Part shown: positions 44,402-52,482 of the stretch, piece by piece | How the letters are laid out: each line of letters begins with the position of its first letter | Position numbering within the stretch: the first letter of the stretch is position 1 | Assembly: GCA_029269125.1 (NCBI GenBank) | Contig: JARHXX010000002.1 | Span: 186,001-250,000 of the forward strand | Length of the DNA stretch: 64,000 bases | Direction of reading: 5' to 3' | Source: Kiritimatiellaeota bacterium B1221 | GTDB taxonomy: Bacteria > Verrucomicrobiota > Kiritimatiellia > SS1-B-03-39 > UBA6053 | Position numbers and translations under genes: made by a program | The notes under the pieces: model-generated | Told to the model about the DNA's origin: nothing | Database searches by the model: none | What the model saw: only the letters and a program-made list of their open reading frames with translations

Positions 44402-44462
44402 ACTTCCGATTCTCGGAAGTACTACAAAAGCCTTTTCCGTTTATCGGAAAAGGCTTTTTTTT
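44402..44462 (+). terminator. Tandem hairpins and intrinsic terminator after the RRM gene
   Basis: First, a 7-bp hairpin ACTTCCG / CGGAAGT (44402-44420) follows the stop. Second, a 13-bp perfect stem AAAGCCTTTTCCG (44427-44439) / CGGAAAAGGCTTT (44445-44457) with a 5-base loop runs into a T-tract to 44462. The second has all hallmarks of rho-independent termination. Confidence 0.93.
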
Positions 44463-45129
44463 GTGCCCCCCCCGGGCGTATAGATCTTTTATCGCTCCTT
44501 TCTTTGTCTCCAGCGAATATTTCAAAGGATTTATGCGGAGATTGCTGCTTTCATATACTCTTTCCGGATCTTGGGTCTGGGATATGGATCCCGAATGAGA
44601 ACCCTGTTCCTGAATAAGGTGTTTTGAATGGCATGCCTCGCATGTTATCGCTGGCACAGGATATCGGGCTGATTCACGTTCTGCGCGAATATTCGAAGGG
44701 ATGAAAGTCCTGAAAGGGAGCCGCTATGCAATTTAGGGTTCCGGCCCGGTAGCGTACGGAGGAGGGGACGGTATTTTGTCTATACTTAATGGGGATCCCG
44801 GGGAAATTCGAAAAATGATAATGGTCGATATATGCAGGGAAAGTGTGGTTCTTGGTCAGTTGTTTTAGCGGTGGATGAGGAGATGGGATCGCGTATAAAA
44901 TTTAAAGTGCCCCCTCGCATCTCACGCGTTTTCTTACGGATGCTATACAGAGACATGCCAAAATTGAGGTGGGATGGGGCACGGTCACCGCGCGGTCTCA
45001 AAACATGAATCAGTGCAAAGGTTTGAGGGCTGTGACGAAGAGGAGGCCTGACGGGCGCAGATTCGATGCCCTGTGCACTAAAGCATTCGATGTAACCGGG
45101 ATTTGCACTTAAGTTTGAATACTGTAAAA
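44463..45129. other. Gene-poor region with an imperfect long inverted repeat
   Basis: About 670 bp (780 bp between the flanking genes) without a supportable protein gene; open frames up to 120 codons are Arg/Pro/Ser-rich and unlike proteins. The clearest structure is an 18-bp imperfect stem with 3 mismatches, GTGCCCCCTCGCATCTCA (44907-44924) against TGAGGTGGGATGGGGCAC (44965-44982), 40 bases apart. It lies 8 bases after a TATAAA box at 44894-44899. This might be a small RNA gene; no family is recognised. tRNA, tmRNA and RNase P signatures were looked for and not seen. Confidence 0.4.
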
Positions 45130-45158
45130 TTGAAAGAGATTCTTGCACTCTGTATAAA
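45130..45158 (+). promoter_or_regulatory. Sigma-70-type promoter of the exported nuclease gene
   Basis: TTGAAA (45130-45135) and TATAAA (45153-45158) are separated by 17 bases. The predicted transcription start near 45165 leaves a 5' leader of about 12 bases before the ATG at 45177. Confidence 0.65.
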
Positions 45159-45176
45159 ACATGGCATCTTTCGGAG

Positions 45177-47252
45177 ATGAATTCTAAGTCTTTTCGTGCT
45201 TCAGCACCCTACCTCTCATACTTTTGTTTAATTGTTCTTTGTTTCTCTTGTTTGTCCTGTCGTGCGGAAGAAGCGTATCCTGATTTGCTCCCCATTGGTG
45301 AAATACGTGGAAAGGTGTCGGAAAACGGGGATGCCACTAAATTCCGTGCCCGATTAAACAAGGAAAGCGTGGTGGTGAAGGGGGTGGTGCATCAAATTTT
45401 GAGATGGCGGACCCAGAAGGGCGATGACGTTTACGGATTTTTTATTCAAAACTTGCCTGAGGATGCGGATGGGGATCCGGACACCTCGGATGGTTTATTT
45501 GTTTATATGGGCAGAACGCCGGTATTGCCTATTTTTCCCCAGGGAAATTATGATGCGAACGTCGGGGACCTTTTGACGTTAAGAGGGGAGGTGAATGAAC
45601 GATATGGTCAAACCGAATTTTCGAATGCAAAAGTATTAGAGGTCAGTGACGGAGGCGACTTGGATAAATCCATTGTTCCGGTCAGGTTGCAATTACCGGA
45701 AAGCCGGAGTGAGCGGAACCGGATGCTGGAGAAATTGGAAGGCATGCGGGTGCGCTTCCCTGCAGGTGCGGTGGCCGTGAGTGGATCACATCCGCAATAC
45801 CGTACCTGGGACAGTCAATTATGGGTGATTCCTTCGGATCATCCTGCCGCCGTCCGTGAGGAGGCTTTTGCCAGACGGATTTATCGACCTGCGCATCCTT
45901 TGAGCACGATTCCGGATGAACTCAAAAATGACTGGAACGGAAATCATCTGGTACTCGGCAGTTTAGGTTTGGAGGAGCGTATGGATGATCGGGATGCCGC
46001 ATTGCCGAAGCTCCATGCGGGAAGCGCAATCCTGGATGAAGTCGTGGGAGGTATTCATTACAGCTGGGGCGAGTATCTTTTGCAGGTTGCTTCTCTCCCT
46101 GAAGTTGAAAGTTATGCGGAAGTGATTCGGCCCTTTCCTGAGATCGATGCTGAACATCCCAACCTTCGGATTGCGGCCTATAATGTTGAAAACCTGTATG
46201 ATTACAAAAACGATCCTTTTGATGACTGTGATTTTCATGATGACGAGGGTTGTCCCGGCAGTCGTTTCCCTCTGAATTATGTGCCGTTGTCCGATGAAAT
46301 TTTTCAGGCGCGGGTTCAAAAAATTGCCGAGCAGATTGTGGAGGATTTGCGTTCTCCGGACATTTTAATGATTCAGGAGGCCGAGGATCAGGACATTGCC
46401 AAAATGGTGGATGGACGCATGATCTATGGGAATGAGAACCATGCGGACGGCCAAATTGATTCGTTGCAGGAAGTAGCTATTGCCATTGTGGCTTTGGGCG
46501 GGCCGGAATATGAAATTTTGGTGGATCGAGACGGGGCGGATGGCCGTGGCATCATTTGTGCCTGGATGGTACAGACGGAACATTTAAAAGCGGTGGAACC
46601 TGAATCCGGTCACTGGCTATTTGGAGCTCATCCGGCTTTGCCACCTGATCGCATTTGGTTACCCTTGTGCGGGGAGGTTTCAAATCCCAAAGCCTTTAAT
46701 GCGGTTTTTACCGGCACTCCCGATAACGCATCTGAAATGGAAGCGGTTTATTCGCGTCCGGTACAGGTTTTGTTGCTGGAGGACACCCGAAACGGGAATA
46801 AGATTTGGTTGCAGAATAATCACTTTAGTGCCGGCCCGGACCGGCGGGTGGAACGGCGCAAAGCCCAGGCCGCAGTAAATGCGGAGCTGAGTCAGGTTAT
46901 CCGCAGTGTGGATCCGGAAGCCGTGTTGGTTGTGGGCGGAGATATGAATGTCTTTCCCCGTCCGGATGATCCTTTGGATCCTCCCTCGGATCAATTGGGC
47001 CCTCTATATGATGCCGGATTGTTTAACGTGGTTGACCGGACGATGAAGGAAGATCCTGCACGGTCCTACAGCTATATTTACCAAGGGGTGGCCAATGTTC
47101 TGGATCATTTCTTCCTGTCGGCGGGTGCGAAAAGCCGTTTGGAATTTGCAGCGTACCTGAAATTGAATGCGGGTTCACCGGAAGGATTTCCGGATGTGCC
47201 CCCCCTGCGGGCCAGTGATCATGATCCTTTACTGATTGAATTGAAGTGGTAG
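45177..47252 (+). CDS. Exported endonuclease/exonuclease/phosphatase-family nuclease with OB-fold
   Basis: A 691-residue protein secreted via an N-terminal hydrophobic segment (YLSYFCLIVLCFSCLSC). The N-terminal part (about 30-330) includes an OB-fold-like stretch (VVVKGVVHQILRWRTQKGDDVYGFFIQNL, GDLLTLRGEVNERYGQTEFSNAKVLEVSDGG) as in YhcR/ExeM nucleases. Residues about 335-690 are an EEP domain: IAAYNVENLYDYKND, ILMIQEAEDQD, NNHFSAGPDRRVERRKAQ, VVGGDMNVFPRPDDP and ASDHDPLLIEL (metal and catalytic residues). A large secreted DNase, possibly for phosphate or nucleotide scavenging. Confidence 0.85.
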   Translation: MNSKSFRASAPYLSYFCLIVLCFSCLSCRAEEAYPDLLPIGEIRGKVSENGDATKFRARLNKESVVVKGVVHQILRWRTQKGDDVYGFFIQNLPEDADGDPDTSDGLFVYMGRTPVLPIFPQGNYDANVGDLLTLRGEVNERYGQTEFSNAKVLEVSDGGDLDKSIVPVRLQLPESRSERNRMLEKLEGMRVRFPAGAVAVSGSHPQYRTWDSQLWVIPSDHPAAVREEAFARRIYRPAHPLSTIPDELKNDWNGNHLVLGSLGLEERMDDRDAALPKLHAGSAILDEVVGGIHYSWGEYLLQVASLPEVESYAEVIRPFPEIDAEHPNLRIAAYNVENLYDYKNDPFDDCDFHDDEGCPGSRFPLNYVPLSDEIFQARVQKIAEQIVEDLRSPDILMIQEAEDQDIAKMVDGRMIYGNENHADGQIDSLQEVAIAIVALGGPEYEILVDRDGADGRGIICAWMVQTEHLKAVEPESGHWLFGAHPALPPDRIWLPLCGEVSNPKAFNAVFTGTPDNASEMEAVYSRPVQVLLLEDTRNGNKIWLQNNHFSAGPDRRVERRKAQAAVNAELSQVIRSVDPEAVLVVGGDMNVFPRPDDPLDPPSDQLGPLYDAGLFNVVDRTMKEDPARSYSYIYQGVANVLDHFFLSAGAKSRLEFAAYLKLNAGSPEGFPDVPPLRASDHDPLLIELKW

Positions 47253-47290
47253 TTCAAAGCAAATGGCAAATCTGAACGTCCGGAGTGCAG

Positions 47291-47336
47291 ATATGCGATT
47301 TTAAATTTCAGATCCTGAATTTCTGATTTTAAATTC
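47291..47336. repeat. Second copy of the A/T-rich AAATTTCAGAT-type repeat
   Basis: The stretch ATTTTAAATTTCAGAT...GAATTTCTGATTTTAAATTC sits between the nuclease and the DtxR-family regulator genes and reaches just into the end of the regulator. It shares the exact 11-mer AAATTTCAGAT and its general composition with the block at 38946-39000. Confidence 0.5.
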
Positions 47337-48012
47337 GGGGTTGCGGATCTTGGACCGGATGCACCCTGATCCGTCCCGCGATGTCAGTTGACAGCAGTAG
47401 AGGCGCTTTTTTTTCTGAAACTTTCAAGGTGAAAATGCCGGTAACACTGTCAACTTTTTGAAGTTCGAAGGGTTGCCCCGGACGTAAATGATTTTCAGAT
47501 ATCCAGTCTAAGAAAACAGGTTCCTGATCGTCCACACGTTGCACTTTATACGCTCCGGGGGGCACTTCACAAAGGGGCGGATGCTCGCGGGTGGGAAGTT
47601 CAGATGTTGAGGAGGGGATAGGGTCCCCATGCGGATCGGTGCTGGGAAAGCCCAACATTTCATCCATGCGGGCGAGAAAATTATCTGAAACCACGTGTTC
47701 CAGAGCCTCGGCATCTTCATGCACTTCTGCCCAGTCCATTTTCATTACCTCAACTAAAAAGGATTCAATGATGCGGTGGCGCCTGACGACTTGAAGGGCC
47801 TGATCCCGACCTTTCTTGGTTAACTTGACTCCGGTACGTGCTTTATAAATCACAAGTCCCTTTTGATCAAACCCACGGATCATGGTGGTAATGGTACCTG
47901 GAGTAACGCCCAGCTCTTCCGCCAGTTCACCCAACCGCACCAAAGGGGTGGCGGGATGTCGCTCAGTCAGCTGATAGATGGTTTTAAGATAGTTTTCAGT
48001 AGTAAATGACAT
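47329..48012 (-). CDS. DtxR/MntR-family metal-dependent transcriptional regulator
   Basis: A 227-residue regulator from the ATG at 48012. The N-terminal winged helix (FTTENYLKTIYQLTERHPATPLVRLGELAEELGVTPGTITTMIRGFDQKGLVIYK) is followed by a metal-dimerisation domain (HRIIESFLVEVMKMDWAEVHEDAEALEHVVSDNFLARMDEML, with the metal-ligand H/E/D) and a C-terminal SH3/FeoA-like domain (LRPGQPFELQKVDSVTGIFTLKVSEKKAPLLLS). It lies divergent from the metal ABC transporter, which is the obvious target. Metal (Mn2+ versus Fe2+ or Zn2+) is not settled. An in-frame start at 48057 is less likely because AGGT lies just before 48012. Confidence 0.9.
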   Translation of the reverse strand: MSFTTENYLKTIYQLTERHPATPLVRLGELAEELGVTPGTITTMIRGFDQKGLVIYKARTGVKLTKKGRDQALQVVRRHRIIESFLVEVMKMDWAEVHEDAEALEHVVSDNFLARMDEMLGFPSTDPHGDPIPSSTSELPTREHPPLCEVPPGAYKVQRVDDQEPVFLDWISENHLRPGQPFELQKVDSVTGIFTLKVSEKKAPLLLSTDIAGRIRVHPVQDPQPRI

Positions 48013-48070
48013 ATGGAACCTATGACCTTTCATAGGTGAAGCCCCTGAATTTAACAAGTGAAATCGGATG

Positions 48071-48120
48071 ATTCAAAGATTGACTTTGATTATTCAAAGA
48101 GTGATATTGGTCAATTCAAA
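48071..48120. promoter_or_regulatory. Candidate metalloregulator operator between regulator and transporter
   Basis: TCAAAG (48073-48078) and CTTTGA (48084-48089) form a 6-5-6 dyad. The 9-mer ATTCAAAGA occurs at 48071-48079 and again at 48092-48100, 21 bp (two helical turns) apart, with a third TTCAAA at 48115-48120. The position, between the divergent DtxR-family regulator and the ABC transporter, fits an operator. Binding is inferred. Confidence 0.5.
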
Positions 48121-48188
48121 ACCTGTGAGTGAGTTTCTTAGGGTGAATAAAGAATTTTAAACGAAACCTGAAAGGAGAAGGCTTTATT

Positions 48189-49172
48189 TTGATAAAGCTG
48201 TATTTGAATACTATGAAAAATATGATGATGCTGTTGCTATTTGGCTTGCTGAGTTTAACCGGCAAGGCGGAAGAAGGTGAAAAAATGAAGGTGGCTGTCA
48301 CGGTGGGAATGATTGGGGATGTGGTGGCCAACGTGGCAGGGGATGCGGCGGAAGTGGTGACGATTATCGGATCTGATGTGGATCCCCACCTGTATCGTCC
48401 CACCCGCAATGACGTTTTGAAATTCCAGCAGGCGGATGTGATTTTTTATAACGGGATGATGCTGGAAGGGAAGATGGGCGATGTCCTGATGAGAATGTCG
48501 CGCAGAGGAAAACCTGTTTATCCTGTAACCGAAGAGCTTCAAGAGGCCGGTGGCTATGTATTGAACACGGATTCGGATCACTTGGATCCGCATGTGTGGA
48601 TGGATGTGAAAGGTTGGATGGCTGCGGTTGATGTGGTGGAGAAAGGGTTGAGTAAACAAGATCCCTCCCGCAAAGCATTGTTTGCCAAAAATGCGGCGGC
48701 CTATGGTGAGCAACTTAAAGAACTGGATGCGTATGCGGGCAAAGTGCTGGCGACCATACCTGAAACCCAACGGGTGCTGGTCACCGCGCACGATGCGTTT
48801 AGTTACATGGGGCGGGCCTATGGTCTCAGGGTAAAAGGGATTCAGGGTCTCAGTACTGAATCTGAAGCAGGGGTGCGTGATATTGAGGATTTGGTGAACT
48901 TTCTGGTCGAATATAATATTCCGGCGGTGTTTGTGGAATCTTCTGTGGCCGATAAAAATGTACGGGCGCTGGTGGAAGGTGCCAAAGCAAAAGGACATCA
49001 AGTGATCATTGGCGGGGAATTGTTTTCGGATGCAATGGGAAAACCCGGAACTTATGAAGGGACTTACATCGGGATGATTGATCACAATGCGACCCTCATC
49101 GCACGGGCCCTTGGGGGGGAAGCTCCTGCCGGGGGCATGCAAAATAAACTAATGGATGTAGAGAAGTATTAA
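48189..49172 (+). CDS. Metal ABC transporter substrate-binding protein (TroA/ZnuA family)
   Basis: A 327-residue periplasmic binding protein with signal peptide (MMMLLLFGLLSLTGKAEE region). It has the cluster A-1 metal pocket: DVDPHLYRPTRNDVLKFQQADVIFYNGMMLEGKM, HLDPHVWMDVKGWMAAVDVV and VTAHDAFSYMGRAYGLRVKGIQGLSTESEAGVRD. VFVESSVADKNVRALVEGAK and GTYIGMIDHNATLIARAL complete it. The TTG at 48189 is preferred because AGGAG sits 11 bases upstream; an ATG at 48213 is the alternative. No His-rich loop of typical ZnuA, so Mn or Fe is favoured over Zn, weakly. Confidence 0.9.
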   Translation: MIKLYLNTMKNMMMLLLFGLLSLTGKAEEGEKMKVAVTVGMIGDVVANVAGDAAEVVTIIGSDVDPHLYRPTRNDVLKFQQADVIFYNGMMLEGKMGDVLMRMSRRGKPVYPVTEELQEAGGYVLNTDSDHLDPHVWMDVKGWMAAVDVVEKGLSKQDPSRKALFAKNAAAYGEQLKELDAYAGKVLATIPETQRVLVTAHDAFSYMGRAYGLRVKGIQGLSTESEAGVRDIEDLVNFLVEYNIPAVFVESSVADKNVRALVEGAKAKGHQVIIGGELFSDAMGKPGTYEGTYIGMIDHNATLIARALGGEAPAGGMQNKLMDVEKY

Positions 49173-49215
49173 TCCTGCGCCTGTGGACTTATAAAAACAT
49201 TGAACCCTTAAAATT

Positions 49216-50004
49216 ATGTCTGTTCCGACTCATCCTCCTTCTGTGCCGCTTGCCATCGATGACTTAACCGTTGCCTACAATGAGAAACCGGTGCTTTGGG
49301 ATATAGATCTTGATATTCCGGAAGGCAAGTTGGTGGGGATTGTCGGACCCAATGGGGCAGGGAAAAGTACGCTGATTAAAGCGTGTCTTGATTTGGTCCC
49401 CCGGGCATCGGGGAGGGTGATGGTCTACGGCGAATCCTATAAAAAACAACGCGGTAAAGTCGGCTACGTTCCGCAGCGGGAGAGTGTGGACTGGGATTTC
49501 CCGGTCTCCGCTTTGGATGTGGTGGCTATGGGGACTTACGGCAAAATCGGCTGGTGTAAACCGGTCGGGCGAAAGTACAAAAAATTGGCCATGGAATCCT
49601 TGGATCGGGTGGGATTGGCGGATTTTGCCCACCGGCAGATTAGCCAACTCTCCGGCGGACAGCAGCAACGGGTGTTTCTGGCCCGGGCATTGGCGCAGGA
49701 TGCACAACTCTACTTTATGGATGAACCTTTTGCGGCAGTCGATGCGGCGACGGAACGGGCAATTGTAACTTTGCTGCACGAATTAAAGGATCAGGGAAAA
49801 ACCTGTTTGGTGGTCCACCACGATTTGGCCACCGTAAATGAATATTTCGACTGGGTGATTTTACTCAATATGCGGGTGGTGAAGGCCGGCCCCACTGACG
49901 AGGTGTTTACAGCTGAATATTTGAAATCAACCTATGGCGGAACCCTGAGTGCGCTTTCGAAAGTAGGGGATGCGCTGAAACAGACCAAAGGTGCAATCAA
50001 GTGA
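49216..50004 (+). CDS. Metal ABC transporter ATP-binding protein
   Basis: A 262-residue ATPase of the manganese/zinc importer family. VGIVGPNGAGKSTLIKACL is Walker A, and SQLSGGQQQRVFLARALAQDAQLYFMDEPFAAVDAATE holds the signature, Walker B and D-loop. VVHHDLATVNEYFD holds the switch histidine. It overlaps the next permease gene by 4 bp and follows the binding protein by 43 bp, so it is part of the four-gene transporter operon. Confidence 0.95.
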   Translation: MSVPTHPPSVPLAIDDLTVAYNEKPVLWDIDLDIPEGKLVGIVGPNGAGKSTLIKACLDLVPRASGRVMVYGESYKKQRGKVGYVPQRESVDWDFPVSALDVVAMGTYGKIGWCKPVGRKYKKLAMESLDRVGLADFAHRQISQLSGGQQQRVFLARALAQDAQLYFMDEPFAAVDAATERAIVTLLHELKDQGKTCLVVHHDLATVNEYFDWVILLNMRVVKAGPTDEVFTAEYLKSTYGGTLSALSKVGDALKQTKGAIK

Positions 50005-51350
50005 ACGTCGATGCCTGGATGGATTTTGAAATTTGGGATGTGCTCTTCCTGAAGAATTATAATACCCGGTTGGTGGTGTTGAGTACCTTTTTTCTCGGTA
50101 TCTCTTCGGGACTGGCAGGGAGTTTTCTGCTGTTGCGAAAGCGGTCCTTAATGAGTGACACCTTGTCGCATGCCTGTCTTCCCGGGATTGGACTGATGTT
50201 TATTGTGGTGACTTTGTTGGGGGGGAACGGGAAGTCTCTGCCCTTATTGTTAATGGGGGCTACGGTTACAGGTTTGCTGGGGGTGCTGTTGGTTACGGCC
50301 ATCCGAAACACTTCCCGCATCAAGGATGATGCCGCCATGGGCATTGTGCTGAGTGTATTTTTTGGCTTGGGAATCGTGATGCTGAGTTTGGCGCAAACCA
50401 TGGGAGGCGCGGCCGCAGGGCTGGAGTCTTTTATCTACGGAAAAACCGCTTCCATGGTGGGAAAAGATTTGGAGTATTTAATGTGGATTACGGTCGTGAC
50501 AGTCATTCTTTGTGTGGCGCTTCAAAAGGAATTCAGTCTGATTTGCTTTGATGAGAATTTTGCCCGGTCGCTTGCCTGGCCTGTTCATTTTCTCGATATG
50601 CTGATGATGGGGTTGATGGTGGGGGTTACGGTAGTCGGTCTGCAGGCGGTGGGTTTGATTTTAATCGTGGCCTTTATGATTATACCTGCTGCATCCGCCC
50701 GGTTTTGGACGGAAAAGTATCGGCTCATGTGGATGTTGGCTGGGGCGATCGGCGGTTTAAGTGGGTGGGTGGGGGCATCCGTCAGCGCGATTTTGCCACG
50801 TATGCCTGCTGGCGCAGTAATTGTTTTGGTTTCAGGTGTGGTGTTTGTATTCAGCATGTTTTTCGGAGCCTCCCGCGGGGTATGTAAGATTAAATCGCGG
50901 CAGATACACATGCGAAGAAAAATAGGCCGACAACATTTTTTAAGGGCGGTGTATGAGATTTTGGATGCGCAGCAAACGGGGGGAAACTTTACCGTTTCCA
51001 TTCAGGATTTACTGGAAAAACGTTCGTGGAGCCGGAAACAGCTTCAAAAACATATTTCCCGCGCCAAACGGGAGGATCACATTGAAACCGTGGCGGGGAA
51101 TCGAATCCAGTTGTCAGAGGCCGGTTATGCGGAAGCGGCCCGTTACACCCGAAATCACCGATTATGGGAGCTTTATTTAATTCGCTTTGCTGATGTGGCG
51201 ACCCGACATGTGGACCGGGACGCAGATCATGTGGAGCATGTGCTGGGGCCGGAAATTGTGCGTCAGCTGGAAGAAGAATTAGATACAACGTTGCATGGCA
51301 TGACGCCTCCGGAAAGTCCGCACTGTATTGTGACGGAGGGATCGATATGA
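50001..51350 (+). CDS. Metal ABC transporter permease fused to a DtxR-like C-terminal domain
   Basis: A 449-residue protein. Residues about 1-290 are a membrane permease of the MntB/ZnuB (PF00950) type, with LLLRKRSLMSDTLSHACLPGIGL near the start and many hydrophobic segments. After the last membrane segment the soluble part (about 305-449) shows a winged-helix-like sequence (FLRAVYEILDAQQTGGNFTVSIQDLLEKRSWSRKQLQKHISRAKREDHIETVAGNRIQLSEAGYAEAARYTRNH) and a metal-dimerisation-like LYLIRFADVATRHVDRDADHVEHVLGPEIVRQLEEEL with H-x-x-R-D-x-D-H. That looks like a DtxR domain. It would put metal sensing next to the pore. It overlaps both neighbours by 4 bp. Confidence 0.85.
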   Translation: MNVDAWMDFEIWDVLFLKNYNTRLVVLSTFFLGISSGLAGSFLLLRKRSLMSDTLSHACLPGIGLMFIVVTLLGGNGKSLPLLLMGATVTGLLGVLLVTAIRNTSRIKDDAAMGIVLSVFFGLGIVMLSLAQTMGGAAAGLESFIYGKTASMVGKDLEYLMWITVVTVILCVALQKEFSLICFDENFARSLAWPVHFLDMLMMGLMVGVTVVGLQAVGLILIVAFMIIPAASARFWTEKYRLMWMLAGAIGGLSGWVGASVSAILPRMPAGAVIVLVSGVVFVFSMFFGASRGVCKIKSRQIHMRRKIGRQHFLRAVYEILDAQQTGGNFTVSIQDLLEKRSWSRKQLQKHISRAKREDHIETVAGNRIQLSEAGYAEAARYTRNHRLWELYLIRFADVATRHVDRDADHVEHVLGPEIVRQLEEELDTTLHGMTPPESPHCIVTEGSI

Positions 51351-52261
51351 TTTGGATGGAAATGGATACGTGGATTGTGTTGGTGGGAGTCACCTGTGCG
51401 ATTGCCTGTGCCTTGCCGGGATGTTTTTTGGTGTTACGGAAAATGAGTATGATGGGAGATGCCATCAGTCATGCTGTTTTACCCGGACTGGCTTTGGCTT
51501 TTCTGATTACCGGGAGCCGTTCCAGTCTGCCCATGTTTATTGGAGCGGCCGTCGTGGGGCTTTTGACAGCGGTGTTTACCCAGTGGGTCAGCCAGTTTGG
51601 TAACGTTGACAGGGGCGCGGCCATGGGGATTGTGTTTACAATTTTATTTGCGCTGGGTCTGATTCTGATTGTCCAATCTGCTGAAAAAGTAGATTTGGAT
51701 GCGAGCTGTGTATTGTTGGGAAATATTGAATGGACCCCGCAGGATCTCATGAACATCGGTCCATTGGAAATTCCGCGTGCGCTGGTGGTTTTAGCATCGG
51801 TGATGCTGTTGAACCTCCTTGTGATTTTATTCTTTTTTAAAGAGTTGCGAATTGCAGCTTTTGATCCTGAATTGGCAACCACAACCGGATTTAATGCCCA
51901 GGTGATGCACTATTTGTTGATGATCATGGTGGCAGTGACCACGGTGGCTTCGTTCGAAGCGGTGGGGAGTATCATTGTGATTGCAATGTTGGTGGTTCCG
52001 CCCTGTTGTGCCTGGATGATGACTGACCGCTTAGGGGTGATGTTATTTCTCAGTGCAGTATTCGGGGCATTAAGTGCGGTTTTAGGCCATATGGCAGCGA
52101 TTGTGGTGCCTCCATGGTTCGGTTTTGACGATTCAGCCAGCACGTCGGGTATGATGGCGACCGTGGCCGGATTGCTCTTTATGATGGTTTGGATCTTTGA
52201 TCCACGCAGGGGATTACTCGGAAAGAAAGTGGGAAAATATATTCTGAACCGCAGTGCCTAA
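51347..52261 (+). CDS. Metal ABC transporter permease
   Basis: A 304-residue permease of the same PF00950 family with about eight membrane segments, including LRKMSMMGDAISHAVLPGLALAF with the family D-A-x-S-H-A motif. It has no C-terminal extension. Together with the previous gene it forms the heteromeric pore, as in TroC/TroD or MntC/MntD. It is the last gene of the operon, followed by a 220-bp gap before rnfB. Confidence 0.93.
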   Translation: MIWMEMDTWIVLVGVTCAIACALPGCFLVLRKMSMMGDAISHAVLPGLALAFLITGSRSSLPMFIGAAVVGLLTAVFTQWVSQFGNVDRGAAMGIVFTILFALGLILIVQSAEKVDLDASCVLLGNIEWTPQDLMNIGPLEIPRALVVLASVMLLNLLVILFFFKELRIAAFDPELATTTGFNAQVMHYLLMIMVAVTTVASFEAVGSIIVIAMLVVPPCCAWMMTDRLGVMLFLSAVFGALSAVLGHMAAIVVPPWFGFDDSASTSGMMATVAGLLFMMVWIFDPRRGLLGKKVGKYILNRSA

Positions 52262-52482
52262 GCCCCGATTTTTCGTCCGCGGATTTCAGGGTTTTATCCA
52301 AAACTTGTCTAAGTATATTTGCACAAGGGTCTTACTGCATATTTTTGTTATTGGTAATTAAATTTTTTGTCATTTTTTTTATCTATCAACTTGCCATTCT
52401 GGGATCATATAGGATATGAGATGTCTCTTATGCGTTTTGGTGATCACAATGTATGTTTCCACATTCCACTCAGGAGACGTAA

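Noticed and set aside
44463..45129. tmRNA or RNase P RNA in the gene-poor gap
   Set aside because: The conserved RNase P GAGGAAAGTCC-type and tmRNA tag/acceptor signatures are absent.
44786..45148. A 120-codon minus-strand frame in the 780-bp gap
   Set aside because: Composition unlike proteins; it also covers the promoter of the nuclease gene and the inverted repeat.
48255..49142. A 295-codon minus-strand frame over the metal-binding protein gene
   Set aside because: His/Phe/Arg-rich antisense shadow of the TroA-family gene.
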